13,134 nt of DNA from CAYFQB01 sp964345225 (lineage in GTDB: Bacteria; Nitrospirota; Thermodesulfovibrionia; Thermodesulfovibrionales; UBA6898): the NCBI GenBank assembly GCA_964345225.1, contig CAYFQB010000034.1:1-13134 (forward strand), in the 5' to 3' direction. Position 1 is the first letter of the stretch. Every line of letters starts with the position of its first letter. The notes under the pieces are model-generated. The model saw only the letters and a list, made by a program, of their open reading frames with translations. It was not told the DNA's origin and ran no database searches. This document shows, piece by piece, positions 1-7,593 of the stretch. Made by a program: the position numbers and the translations under genes.

Positions 1-3000
1 TTTCCTTTCAGCAGTGCATCGAGTTCTGTTTTGTTAAGTACTACGATTGCAATTGTATCTGAGTAGGTTACACTCTGTGAGTCTTTTGCACTTGCTGTGA
101 ATGTATAAATCCCCTCTACGGTCATCCTCACTTTCACTTCATCTGGAGTTACATCAAGGAACTCAGGCTGTGCAGGACCTGAGGCTGTGATGGTTGAGTC
201 TGTATACCCATATGGAATATCAATCCTCAATACACTCTCTAAAGGAGCTATGCCTGACTCTATATTGGCTGTAATCCTTACATAATTCCCATCTGTTACT
301 GCATTGACATTAATTGAAGTTGATACTGTATTTCCATCTGTGTCTGTAGCAGAGACTGTAATAGTGTTTTGCCCTTCCTCTAAATCTATATGATTTGCAA
401 TAAATTCGTTTCCGTAAACGGTTGCAACAATACCATTTACAACAACCCCTGTCTCATTGCCTGTAGTATTTGTTACCGTGCCTCTGACCATTATGTCAGG
501 CTTCTCAATTGTTTCTCCATCCAAAGGAGACGTTATTGTCAATGTGATTGCTGGAGGAGGGTCTGCAGTAGTAAATGTCTGGTCTCCGGAACTAGAAGAC
601 AGGCCATTGATATTCGTTGCGGTAATATTGAAATGAAAGGTTGTTGAGGGAGTAAGATTTGTGATTAATATGATATGGTTATATGCCAGTGTAGGATCTG
701 TGGCTATATTCCCATATGAAGTATCTATCCCGTATTCAAAAACTGTTGATGTTTCCTGGTCAGTTGTCCATGAAACTGTTGCCGAATCTGTTGTAATGTC
801 AGTGACCTGAATATTGCTTATTACCGGAGGTGCAGGATCAAGGGCTGCATCAATAGTTATCGTCTGCCCAGGTAACATCGTTCCTGTAAAAGGATAAGGG
901 ATATAAAACTCTTTTGATATGCTCCCGCTAAATGCACCCTGTGTTACAGCACTTATATTGTAAAAGCCATTTACATCAGTCAAAGCAGACAGAGTAATAT
1001 TCAGTGAATCAGTCACTGTTACTGTTGCCGAGGAAAGTGGAAGACCTGTCGTCAAATCTGTTACTGTTCCTGTAATACTTCCCTTAGTTAGTAAGGTAAC
1101 AGTAATGCTGTCAGATGCAGTCTGGTTATACTGGTCTGTAGCTATGGCAGTTATGGTATTCAGGCCTTCATTGAGAGAAACTGAAGCATCGAATGTATCA
1201 TTGCTCACGGTTGCCTGTACACCATTAACCGTAACATCTGCATTATTCGTTACAGTGCCTGTAACAGTTACTGGCGAAGAATTCAGCACAGCACCTTCTG
1301 AAGGTGATGTTATAGATATTGTAAGAGTCGGTGCTGGAGTTAATTGCCTGTCAAGGGTCTGGGTCTCACCTTCAACTAATGTGCCATTGAATGTCTGTTT
1401 AATATATCCTGTTTTTTCGAATGTTGCAGTAAAACTACCCGCTGCCAAACCTGTGATTGTATATGTACCATTACCGTCAGTGGAAGCTGAGTGGGTTGAT
1501 GGTATTGAATCTGTTACAGTTACAGTTACATTTGATAATGGTAATCCTGTAGCAGAATCAGTAACGGTTCCTGTTAAAGATCCCGGCGGCGGTGTTGCAG
1601 TACCGTTTAAATCTACATTAACAGTTGGATTGTCAGCATCATTTGAAGTAATTATCAGCGTATCAGTAAATAACCCTTCAACAGTTGGAGAAAATTCAAC
1701 AGTTACTGAACAGGAAGACGATGCTGAAAGCATCTGTCCAGAACATCCATCTGACGTGATTGAGAAAGGGTTTGAAGGACTGGTGATCGGATCGATTATA
1801 AGGTTCCCAATACCTGTATTAGAAATAGTAAAACTCATTGATAATGTACTGCCAGCATCTATAGAACCAAAATCCAGAGACGACGGTACTACATTAATTT
1901 CCCATTCATCAAGAAATCTTGTATTGCCCCCACGCACACAAAGGACTTTATATTGCATTTCCGACTTCCACCAGTCGCTAACAGATCCATCCAGATAATT
2001 TACAACATATGCTTGACTGCCAAGCAAAACTTCATTAAGGCTATCATAAAAGTAAGAATATGTTGAAGACCAAAAATATGGCCTCATATCATAACAATTT
2101 GCCTTTGAAAAAAACTTAACGTTAAATGGTTTGATTAGCTTAATATCTACAATAGACTCAAGCTCTTTTACATTCGGGAGCCGCCAGTCAGAATATCCAC
2201 CTAAAGTAAGATCTTCACAATATGCAATAGCAGACTTCCAATTCTTGTAGTAATGCTTATTGTACTGCTGCCACATCAGCCCTGTTGACAAATCTGTAAC
2301 AGTACTATCACCACCGTTGTCAGTTAAAACATTAAAAGGTAATTCATCTCCTCTAACACATCTTGCATAAGAAGAGTAGATGTCGTCTGACTTAATATCA
2401 CTCCTAATAAGTTCCGATGAATAACCAAAATCTACGTGCCAAGCTTCATCTGGTAAAGAAGCATTTGTTGTAGATGACCAATAAAAGTACAGTTTCGTGT
2501 TCGGAAAAACAGACAAATCAATAAAAGTTTCATATTGACTAAGATCAACAATGCTAAACAGTTCTTTCCTGGCCGGAAGCCGCCAGTCAGAATATCCACC
2601 TAAAGACAAATTCTCACAGTAATTTATTGCATCATACCAATTCCTGAGAATACCATCATCCTCCTGTTGCCACATGAGCAAAGTATTGTTGTCAAACACA
2701 GTTTCGTCTCCGTTAACATTAAATGAAGGAGGATTCATCGTATAGCTACCATCCTGTGCCAATGGTTGTTCAGGGGATGGACAACTAATAATATATCCAT
2801 TAGAGTTGTAGCAGCTCGACTGGCCTGTATCAGGTAGGAGAAAAGCAGCCCCAAGAGAATTAGCTTGTCCATTTAGGTTTACTGTTACGTTTGGATGGTC
2901 TGTGTCGTTGGAAGATATTGTAACAATTTCTGAAAATGCTCCATCGATGGTTGGTGAAAAGTTAATGGTAATCGAACACGATGTTAGGTACGAAAGTGTT

Positions 3001-4229
3001 TGTCCAGAACATCCATCATAAGTAACTGAAAAAGGAGTAGATGGAGAAGTGATGGTCTCAATACTCAGATTATCCTTGCCTATATTTGATAAAGTTAAAG
3101 ACATTGTTTTCAAATTATCAGTTTTCACGTACCAGAAATCCAAATCTGTAGGGTCAACTTGAATTTCCTGATTATCTAATAATAGGGTCTTTTGGCCACG
3201 GACACACCGTACAAAAATGTTATTGTTCCCTTTATTATGACTTGATGTAAAACCACGATCAAAGGTTACGGTTAAACGATTATTAGGATACGTCATGCTC
3301 GAAGTAGATGACCAATAGAAAAATTCTAAAGGTTTAGAACAATAATAGATGTTATAACATCCTTGTATATCAGGGAAGAAATAATAATTAATTGATGGAT
3401 CAACCATTGTGTTATCTACTATGGATTCAAGCTCTTTTACATTCGGGAGCCTCCAGTCAGAATGACCACCTAGTGAAAGATCCTCGCAATATTCAAGTGC
3501 ATCCCCCCAGCGCATTTGCGATCCTTTGTCCTTCTGCCATGTAAGTTCAGTTGATAAATCGGTAACTGTCCCGTTGCCGTTGTCAACAAATTCCTCAGAA
3601 GCCAAAGGTCCACCTCGAACACATCTAACATAAAAAGGGACTACCTCCCCGTGGTAATAACCGACATTGCCTCCGTAATATTCTTTTTCAGTATCACCAT
3701 CAGAGAAGTATAAACTATCCCCAAAGTATACAAACCAAGCTGTATTTGTACATATAATTTTGCTTGAAGTCCAATAGATTGTTGGTTTTGTGTTCATAAA
3801 GACAGAGGTGTCGATACGAGGTATGTTTCCTCCATAATCAACAATGCTTGCAAGTTCTTTTACCTTTGGCAGTCGCCAGTCATCATATCCAGCCAAAGTG
3901 AGGTTTTCACAATAATCTTCAGCATCAACTGGTGAACGGGAAATCCCATCATCTTCCTGCTGCCACATAAGCCAGGTATTGTTGTCAAACACAGTCCCAT
4001 CGCCATTGTCAGTATACGAAGGTGGGTTTATTGTATAACTTCCGTCCTGCGCTAAAGGGTCTCCAGGAGGAGGGCATGTTATGACTTTTTCCTTTCCTTT
4101 AGCGCTATAACATGTAGTCTGACCTGTATCGGGCAGATAAAATGCTTCTGCAGAAAGCGTACAGAATAGGATCACAAAAAAGGTAATAACAAAACAGTTC
4201 CCTCTCCACAATTTATTCCCTTTCTTCAT
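1..4229 (-). CDS. Large secreted multidomain protein: four DUF1566 (Lcl-type) domains plus Ig/FN3/carboxypeptidase-regulatory repeats; 3' end outside window
   Basis: An uninterrupted minus-strand frame starts at ATG 4229-4227 and stays open to base 1 (about 1409 codons, no stop seen). A GGGGGGA Shine-Dalgarno sits just upstream. Residues 1-29 form a Sec signal peptide (basic start, hydrophobic stretch, cleavage near AEA|F). DUF1566 domains lie at about 73-206, 214-345, 490-627 and 634-770. Each has a GTVxD/DNN start, W..A..YCE, DWRLP..KEL, YW(S/T)S and a terminal (R/L)CVRG. ASPM/HYDIN-like Ig domains with DGCSGQ and FSPT motifs follow at about 350-455 and 775-880. Next come two carboxypeptidase-regulatory-like domains (about 884-960, 1050-1130), Ig-like domains (about 965-1050, 1226-1310), an FN3 domain (about 1135-1222) and a PKD-like domain (about 1315-1400), ending in KTELDALLKG at the edge. 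Export to the cell surface or beyond is inferred; ligand and function are unknown. The LPDTGQ motifs are not sortase signals. Confidence 0.9.
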   Translation of the reverse strand, partial: MKKGNKLWRGNCFVITFFVILFCTLSAEAFYLPDTGQTTCYSAKGKEKVITCPPPGDPLAQDGSYTINPPSYTDNGDGTVFDNNTWLMWQQEDDGISRSPVDAEDYCENLTLAGYDDWRLPKVKELASIVDYGGNIPRIDTSVFMNTKPTIYWTSSKIICTNTAWFVYFGDSLYFSDGDTEKEYYGGNVGYYHGEVVPFYVRCVRGGPLASEEFVDNGNGTVTDLSTELTWQKDKGSQMRWGDALEYCEDLSLGGHSDWRLPNVKELESIVDNTMVDPSINYYFFPDIQGCYNIYYCSKPLEFFYWSSTSSMTYPNNRLTVTFDRGFTSSHNKGNNNIFVRCVRGQKTLLLDNQEIQVDPTDLDFWYVKTDNLKTMSLTLSNIGKDNLSIETITSPSTPFSVTYDGCSGQTLSYLTSCSITINFSPTIDGAFSEIVTISSNDTDHPNVTVNLNGQANSLGAAFLLPDTGQSSCYNSNGYIISCPSPEQPLAQDGSYTMNPPSFNVNGDETVFDNNTLLMWQQEDDGILRNWYDAINYCENLSLGGYSDWRLPARKELFSIVDLSQYETFIDLSVFPNTKLYFYWSSTTNASLPDEAWHVDFGYSSELIRSDIKSDDIYSSYARCVRGDELPFNVLTDNGGDSTVTDLSTGLMWQQYNKHYYKNWKSAIAYCEDLTLGGYSDWRLPNVKELESIVDIKLIKPFNVKFFSKANCYDMRPYFWSSTYSYFYDSLNEVLLGSQAYVVNYLDGSVSDWWKSEMQYKVLCVRGGNTRFLDEWEINVVPSSLDFGSIDAGSTLSMSFTISNTGIGNLIIDPITSPSNPFSITSDGCSGQMLSASSSCSVTVEFSPTVEGLFTDTLIITSNDADNPTVNVDLNGTATPPPGSLTGTVTDSATGLPLSNVTVTVTDSIPSTHSASTDGNGTYTITGLAAGSFTATFEKTGYIKQTFNGTLVEGETQTLDRQLTPAPTLTISITSPSEGAVLNSSPVTVTGTVTNNADVTVNGVQATVSNDTFDASVSLNEGLNTITAIATDQYNQTASDSITVTLLTKGSITGTVTDLTTGLPLSSATVTVTDSLNITLSALTDVNGFYNISAVTQGAFSGSISKEFYIPYPFTGTMLPGQTITIDAALDPAPPVISNIQVTDITTDSATVSWTTDQETSTVFEYGIDTSYGNIATDPTLAYNHIILITNLTPSTTFHFNITATNINGLSSSSGDQTFTTADPPPAITLTITSPLDGETIEKPDIMVRGTVTNTTGNETGVVVNGIVATVYGNEFIANHIDLEEGQNTITVSATDTDGNTVSTSINVNAVTDGNYVRITANIESGIAPLESVLRIDIPYGYTDSTITASGPAQPEFLDVTPDEVKVRMTVEGIYTFTASAKDSQSVTYSDTIAIVVLNKTELDALLKG
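1584..4139 (-). repeat. Tandem duplication of a ~420-430-residue DUF1566-DUF1566-Ig module within the large secreted protein
   Basis: Unit A (residues about 31-455) and unit B (about 464-882) share the same order: LPDTGQ-xx-CY, a cysteine-containing linker, LAQDGSYT, two DUF1566 domains and one ASPM-like Ig domain. Landmarks are offset by 421-433 residues: P33/P466, R202/R623, R341/R766 and D405/D827. Short near-identical DNA blocks survive. Bases 2158-2182 equal 3427-3451 (25 nt), and 2179-2206 equal 2578-2605 (28 nt); the latter joins adjacent DUF1566 domains of unit B. This supports ancient duplication, possibly with later conversion. Confidence 0.85.
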
Positions 4230-4553
4230 TCATCCCCCCGATATTACCCAAAAGAGGCAGTATTAATGGGTAACCGATTGCTTTGCTAAAATATAGACAA
4301 ACAGTTAGTGAGGCTTTAACAAAATATTAATTATGACTAAAAATGTCAAATTGCGATTATTTATATGAATATTAGAACCCATTATAGTTTTTTCAATAGT
4401 GATCTTAATGCCTTTCTAAAAGTTATAAAAATTTAAAGCTTTGGAAAATTTTTAATAAACAATTTAGAGGTAAAAAGTAATCAGTGGCAGGTAGTGATTA
4501 AGGTTTACTGCTCTATATAAGAATCATTTCAGTCATCATCAAAATAAATGATT
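4230..4553 (-). other. Intergenic upstream region of the large secreted protein gene
   Basis: This 324-nt AT-rich stretch separates the cytochrome gene from the large secreted protein gene. It holds the promoter at 4321-4349 and an ~85-nt predicted leader. In that leader TTACCC and GGGTAA (at 4244-4249 and 4268-4273) could pair just upstream of the G-rich ribosome site. Its far end overlaps the weak hairpin that may end the cytochrome transcript. Bases 4350-4519 show no gene or RNA family I can recognise. Confidence 0.6.
4321..4349 (-). promoter_or_regulatory. Probable sigma70-type promoter of the large secreted protein gene
   Basis: Read on the minus strand, a perfect TTGACA (4349-4344) is followed after exactly 17 nt by TATTTT (4326-4321). 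The predicted start point near 4314 leaves a leader of about 85 nt before ATG 4229. A chance match is possible in such AT-rich DNA, but box quality and spacing are the best in this gap. Confidence 0.55.
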
Positions 4554-4555
4554 CT
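4520..4555 (-). terminator. Weak hairpin, possible terminator after the multihaem cytochrome gene
   Basis: Bases 4520-4529 and 4546-4555 are a perfect 10-bp inverted repeat around a 16-nt loop, overlapping the cytochrome stop codon. On the minus strand the stem is followed by TTATATA rather than a clean U run, and the stem has few G-C pairs. Intrinsic termination would be weak, so it may serve mainly as a 3' end stabiliser. Confidence 0.35.
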
Positions 4556-5438
4556 AATAAATAAACGTGTCTGGGTCTTTTAGCTTATGGCAGCGTGTGC
4601 ATAGAGTTCTGGCTTCTTTTTTCCCAACTGTCCATATGTGCGCCTTGTGGCAGTCAAGGCAGTTCAGTTTTGCCCTTGTCATATGAAGATTATGCTGTCC
4701 TACTTTTGCTTCGTTGCCGTGGCAGGTCTTTAAACAGTCCTGGCTTGAAGGTTTTATCTTGCCATGAGGATGATGACAATCAAAGCATTTTAAAGACGCC
4801 ATCGTACCTTTTGTCGGCACAGTCTTGTGACACCTGAGACATCTCTCATTTGTAACCATCTTAGGAACTTTTTCACCATAGCTGTGACACTTAAGACATG
4901 AAAGACCTTCCATGCCCATACCATGTATCAATCTGTCCTCATGACATTTAGAACAGGCCTGTTCATTTGGATAGAAGTTATGGGATTCACCAGTATGACA
5001 TTTGCTGCAGTTTATATTCTGCATAAATACATGCTGGGCATGGCCATAGGATTCACTTAAGGTAATTGATCCCTGTGCAACCTCAGTGATGTGGCATTCC
5101 CTGCATGCATTCCAGGGCTCAACCCTGCCATGCTCCTGTTCAATGGACTTTGCACCTCTAACAACAAAACTGATAAGCAGCCTGTTCTGTTCAAGCAGGC
5201 TCATAGTATGACAAATCTGGCACTGGAAATCCCTGTGCTTGCTCTTCTGCCATGTTTTGAAGGCTTCCTGCATCATATGACAGGACAAACAAAATTCCGG
5301 GTCTTCCCGGGTGTGTTTATAGTATCTGTGGCCTACTATCCCTCCTATAACTGACAGTAGAAGCAGTAAAACAACTATTGTCTTTTGATTTTCTTCAATA
5401 AGACGTCTGCAGAATGAAGAGATTGATTTAGCGGGCAT
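4554..5438 (-). CDS. Membrane-anchored multihaem cytochrome c (NapC/NirT/NrfH-like N-terminus, 11 predicted haems)
   Basis: The 294-residue product has one N-terminal membrane helix (about 20-36), then a periplasmic haem domain. Ten CXXCH motifs begin at residues 50, 73, 112, 144, 162, 181, 200, 218, 260 and 280. An eleventh site, 235-240, has the spacing CXXXCH. The first site reads CLSCHMM, placing Met56 where NrfH-type cytochromes have the CXXCHxM Met that ligates haem 1. KSKH before the second CXXCH also fits NapC/NirT quinol dehydrogenases. By family knowledge it would take electrons from quinol and pass them to a periplasmic partner; the acceptor is unknown because no reductase lies beside it. 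The start overlaps the upstream thioesterase gene by 11 nt with no clear Shine-Dalgarno, suggesting translational coupling. At 294 residues it is much longer than a four-haem NapC/NrfH, so the C-terminal seven haems are an extension or separate domain. Confidence 0.9.
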   Translation of the reverse strand: MPAKSISSFCRRLIEENQKTIVVLLLLLSVIGGIVGHRYYKHTREDPEFCLSCHMMQEAFKTWQKSKHRDFQCQICHTMSLLEQNRLLISFVVRGAKSIEQEHGRVEPWNACRECHITEVAQGSITLSESYGHAQHVFMQNINCSKCHTGESHNFYPNEQACSKCHEDRLIHGMGMEGLSCLKCHSYGEKVPKMVTNERCLRCHKTVPTKGTMASLKCFDCHHPHGKIKPSSQDCLKTCHGNEAKVGQHNLHMTRAKLNCLDCHKAHIWTVGKKEARTLCTRCHKLKDPDTFIY

Positions 5439-5832
5439 GCTTTAAAAGTTTGGCCTGTGCTTCTGCAACAACAGTATTATCACTACTTTTTATCTGAGCT
5501 GAGGTTTCTATAAGTTTGTTGCCCATTTTTGTTATTTTTGCTTCTATTAAGGCTTTATCACCGACAAACAAAGGGTTCCTGAATCTAACGGAAATCTCTG
5601 CTGTGACAGCCTCAATCCCCTGTGATAAAACAGCCTTTACCATAGCCTCATCAAGTATCACAGAGATTATACCCCCATGAACAATGTCTTTAAACCCCTG
5701 ATGGATTTTCCCGGGGATGAATTCAGCGACGGTCTTGTCTTTTTCTGTCCTGAACTGAAGTTTCAAGCCGTACTGATTTTCTCCCCCACATGCAAAGCAA
5801 TAACCATCGTCAATTAGTTCTATCTTTTTCAT
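5428..5832 (-). CDS. PaaI-like hotdog-fold thioesterase
   Basis: The 134-residue protein fits the PaaI/4HBT hotdog family, which hydrolyses acyl- or aryl-CoA thioesters. The signature HGGIISVILDEAM (residues 52-64) contains the HGG turn and the acidic D61/E62 on the central helix expected at the active site. FRNPLFVGD (84-92) matches the strand after the helix. The N-terminal CFACGGENQYGLKL (12-25) is common in small PaaI-like enzymes of this type. The length is typical for a single hotdog domain, and it probably acts as a cytoplasmic dimer or tetramer. Its start overlaps the stop of the upstream membrane-protein gene by 4 nt, and its end overlaps the cytochrome start by 11 nt, so co-translation with both is likely. 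The substrate cannot be told from sequence, and nothing links it chemically to its neighbours. Confidence 0.85.
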   Translation of the reverse strand: MKKIELIDDGYCFACGGENQYGLKLQFRTEKDKTVAEFIPGKIHQGFKDIVHGGIISVILDEAMVKAVLSQGIEAVTAEISVRFRNPLFVGDKALIEAKITKMGNKLIETSAQIKSSDNTVVAEAQAKLLKHAR

Positions 5833-6131
5833 TTATTGCTCAAAAAGCTGAAGAATTTATACAGGAAAAATGAAAATATGATTCCCAAAAATGAACCAAA
5901 AGCTGTCATTATGCCGAGCACAAGTATAAACAAAATATTTACAAGGATGCTATCGTATGAAACATTTAAAGAGAAGAGTGAATGTAAATCTTTGGAAATT
6001 GCATCGCGCCAAGTACCCTGAAAGGTATCAGCATAGAATGTATCCATCAGCAAAGTTATCGAAAGGCTTATTATTCCACCTGTTACCGCGCCGATCAGCA
6101 GGTATCTTCTGGCCTTTCTTTTATCTTCCAT
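5829..6131 (-). CDS. Small hypothetical membrane protein between rho and the thioesterase
   Basis: This 100-residue product has a basic N-terminus (MEDKRKARR), a hydrophobic helix at about 11-29, a polar loop (30-60) and a long hydrophobic stretch at about 61-94 that could be one or two helices, ending in a short basic tail. I recognise no family. It starts 6 nt after the rho stop codon, and its stop overlaps the next start by 4 nt, which strongly supports a real gene in the rho transcript despite the lack of a clear Shine-Dalgarno. By the positive-inside rule the N-terminus is probably cytoplasmic. No function is proposed. Confidence 0.75.
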   Translation of the reverse strand: MEDKRKARRYLLIGAVTGGIISLSITLLMDTFYADTFQGTWRDAISKDLHSLFSLNVSYDSILVNILFILVLGIMTAFGSFLGIIFSFFLYKFFSFLSNK

Positions 6132-6137
6132 TAAAAA

Positions 6138-7397
6138 TTATTTATTCATCATATCCAGAAAATCTTTATTACCTTTAGTTCCGAGAAGTTTCCCCATAAG
6201 AAATTCCATACTCTCAGTCGTGCTCAGTGGAGTAAGAACCTTTCTTAAAATCCACATCCTGTTAAGCACCTCTTTCTCTACAAGAAGCTCTTCTTTCCTT
6301 GTCCCTGAACTATTTATATCTATAGCAGGGAATATCCTCCTGTCAACAAGCTTTCTGTCAAGGTGTAGTTCCATGTTGCCGGTTCCTTTGAATTCCTCAA
6401 ATATAACATCGTCCATCCTACTGCCGGTATCAACAAGTGCAGTTGCAAGAATTGTCAGACTGCCTCCACTTTCAATATTTCTTGCTGAACCAAAAAACCT
6501 TTTGGGTTTCTGAAGGGCATTGGAGTCGAGACCGCCGGAGAGTACTTTGCCGCTGGCAGGCATTATTGAATTGTATGCTCTTGCAAGCCTGGTTATACTA
6601 TCGAGAAGTATTACAACATTCTTTTTACACTCAACGAGGCGTTTTGCTCTCTCAATAACCATCTCGGAAACCTGACAGTGTCTCTGAGGAGGTTCATCGA
6701 ATGTTGAGCTTATAATTTCTGCAGAAGGAACCTGACGTTTCCAGTCTGTAACTTCTTCAGGCCGTTCATCGATAAGCAGAATTATCAGATGTATTTCTTT
6801 ATGGTTTCCCTTTACTGCCTTTGCGATTGACTGAAGCAACATGGTCTTGCCGGTTCTGGGGGCTGCTACGATCATACCTCTTTGCCCCATACCTATGGGA
6901 GTAATAAGATCCATAACCCTTGTTGAATAATCTTTTTGAGCATATTCGAGCTTTATTTTCTCGGTAGGATAATAGGGGATAAGATTGTCAAATAGAGATC
7001 TGTTTATATTTTCTTCAGGTGGTTCGTGGTTTATTGCTTCAACCTTGAGTAAGGCAAAATATCTTTCAGATTCTTTTGGTGGTCTTATCTGGCCTGAGAC
7101 AAGCTCACCGGTCCTAAGGTTGAATCTCCGGATCTGAGAAGGTGATACATATATGTCATCAGGACCCGGAAGATAGCTGTAATCAGGAGATCTGAGAAAG
7201 CCGAAGCCGTCTGGAAGGATTTCTAAAACGCCTGCTGAAAAAACATTGCCGATCTTTTCAGTCTGCGCCTGCAGAATTGCAAAGATCAGATCCTGCTTTC
7301 TCATTCCAGCAGCACCGTCAACCCTCAGTTCCTTTGCAACACCTGTTAATTCATCAATAGTCTTTTCCTTTAATTCGGAAATTGAGATGTTTTCCAT
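6138..7397 (-). CDS. rho: Transcription termination factor Rho
   Basis: The 419-residue protein is full length (E. coli Rho is 419). It is the hexameric RNA-dependent ATPase/helicase that ends transcription at Rho-dependent sites. An N-terminal helical SAP-like domain (about 6-45) precedes the RNA-binding cold-shock domain, with GVLEILPDGFGFLRS at 56-70. The ATPase core has Walker A AAPRTGKT (178-185), Walker B VVILLDS (261-267, D266), the Q-loop region around SGGLDSNALQKPKRFFGSARN (287-307) and the hallmark GTGNMELHLDR (338-348). There is no N-terminal insertion. A strong Shine-Dalgarno (GAGGAG, complement of 7403-7408) lies 5 nt before the ATG, fixing the start. It is the first gene of a four-gene minus-strand cluster, and its product could regulate its own leader as in other bacteria, though nothing here proves that. 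Confidence 0.98.
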   Translation of the reverse strand: MENISISELKEKTIDELTGVAKELRVDGAAGMRKQDLIFAILQAQTEKIGNVFSAGVLEILPDGFGFLRSPDYSYLPGPDDIYVSPSQIRRFNLRTGELVSGQIRPPKESERYFALLKVEAINHEPPEENINRSLFDNLIPYYPTEKIKLEYAQKDYSTRVMDLITPIGMGQRGMIVAAPRTGKTMLLQSIAKAVKGNHKEIHLIILLIDERPEEVTDWKRQVPSAEIISSTFDEPPQRHCQVSEMVIERAKRLVECKKNVVILLDSITRLARAYNSIMPASGKVLSGGLDSNALQKPKRFFGSARNIESGGSLTILATALVDTGSRMDDVIFEEFKGTGNMELHLDRKLVDRRIFPAIDINSSGTRKEELLVEKEVLNRMWILRKVLTPLSTTESMEFLMGKLLGTKGNKDFLDMMNK

Positions 7398-7511
7398 AAT
7401 AACTCCTCTTTTGGGTTACACTGTCAGGATACAATTTTTACGGAAAGTTTCTACATATCCTTGTGGGATTTATTTGTTTAGATATTTTATTAGAAGCCTT
7501 TACGTAATTTT

Positions 7512-7540
7512 ACATTACTAAAAGTAAATTTATTTGTCAA
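7512..7540 (-). promoter_or_regulatory. Candidate rho promoter
   Basis: On the minus strand a perfect TTGACA (7540-7535) is followed after 17 nt by TAATGT (7517-7512), only a moderate -10. Use of it would give a leader of about 110 nt before rho. The gap 7398-7593 must also hold the divergent queF promoter, which I could not identify. Confidence 0.4.
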
Positions 7541-7593
7541 TATAAAAAAACCTTTCCAGAAATAAAGCCATACTTTACAAAATTTCTTGCCAA

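Noticed and set aside
1105..1998. A 297-codon plus-strand open frame
   Set aside because: It lies antisense to the large secreted protein gene, whose minus-strand frame has clear domains. The plus-strand product is low-complexity and recognisably the complement of Ig-repeat coding.
4108..4139. LPDTG motif resembling a sortase signal
   Set aside because: It is at the N-terminus right after the signal peptide (and repeated at residue 465), lacks a following membrane helix and basic tail, and typically accompanies DUF1566 domains.
1..4229. Defence, toxin-antitoxin or phage module
   Set aside because: None of the window's genes carries nuclease, toxin, integrase, capsid or Cas motifs; the large gene's domains are secreted binding-type folds.
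4230..4320. GCAAAGC in the exoprotein leader, reminiscent of a c-di-GMP-I riboswitch core
   Set aside because: The other conserved parts (GGGCAAACC-like strand, tetraloop and receptor, paired 3' strand) are missing.
7398..7593. Possible preQ1 riboswitch upstream of queF
   Set aside because: I looked for a preQ1-I-type stem with an A-rich tail near the start codon and did not find one; only AT-rich DNA without the expected core.
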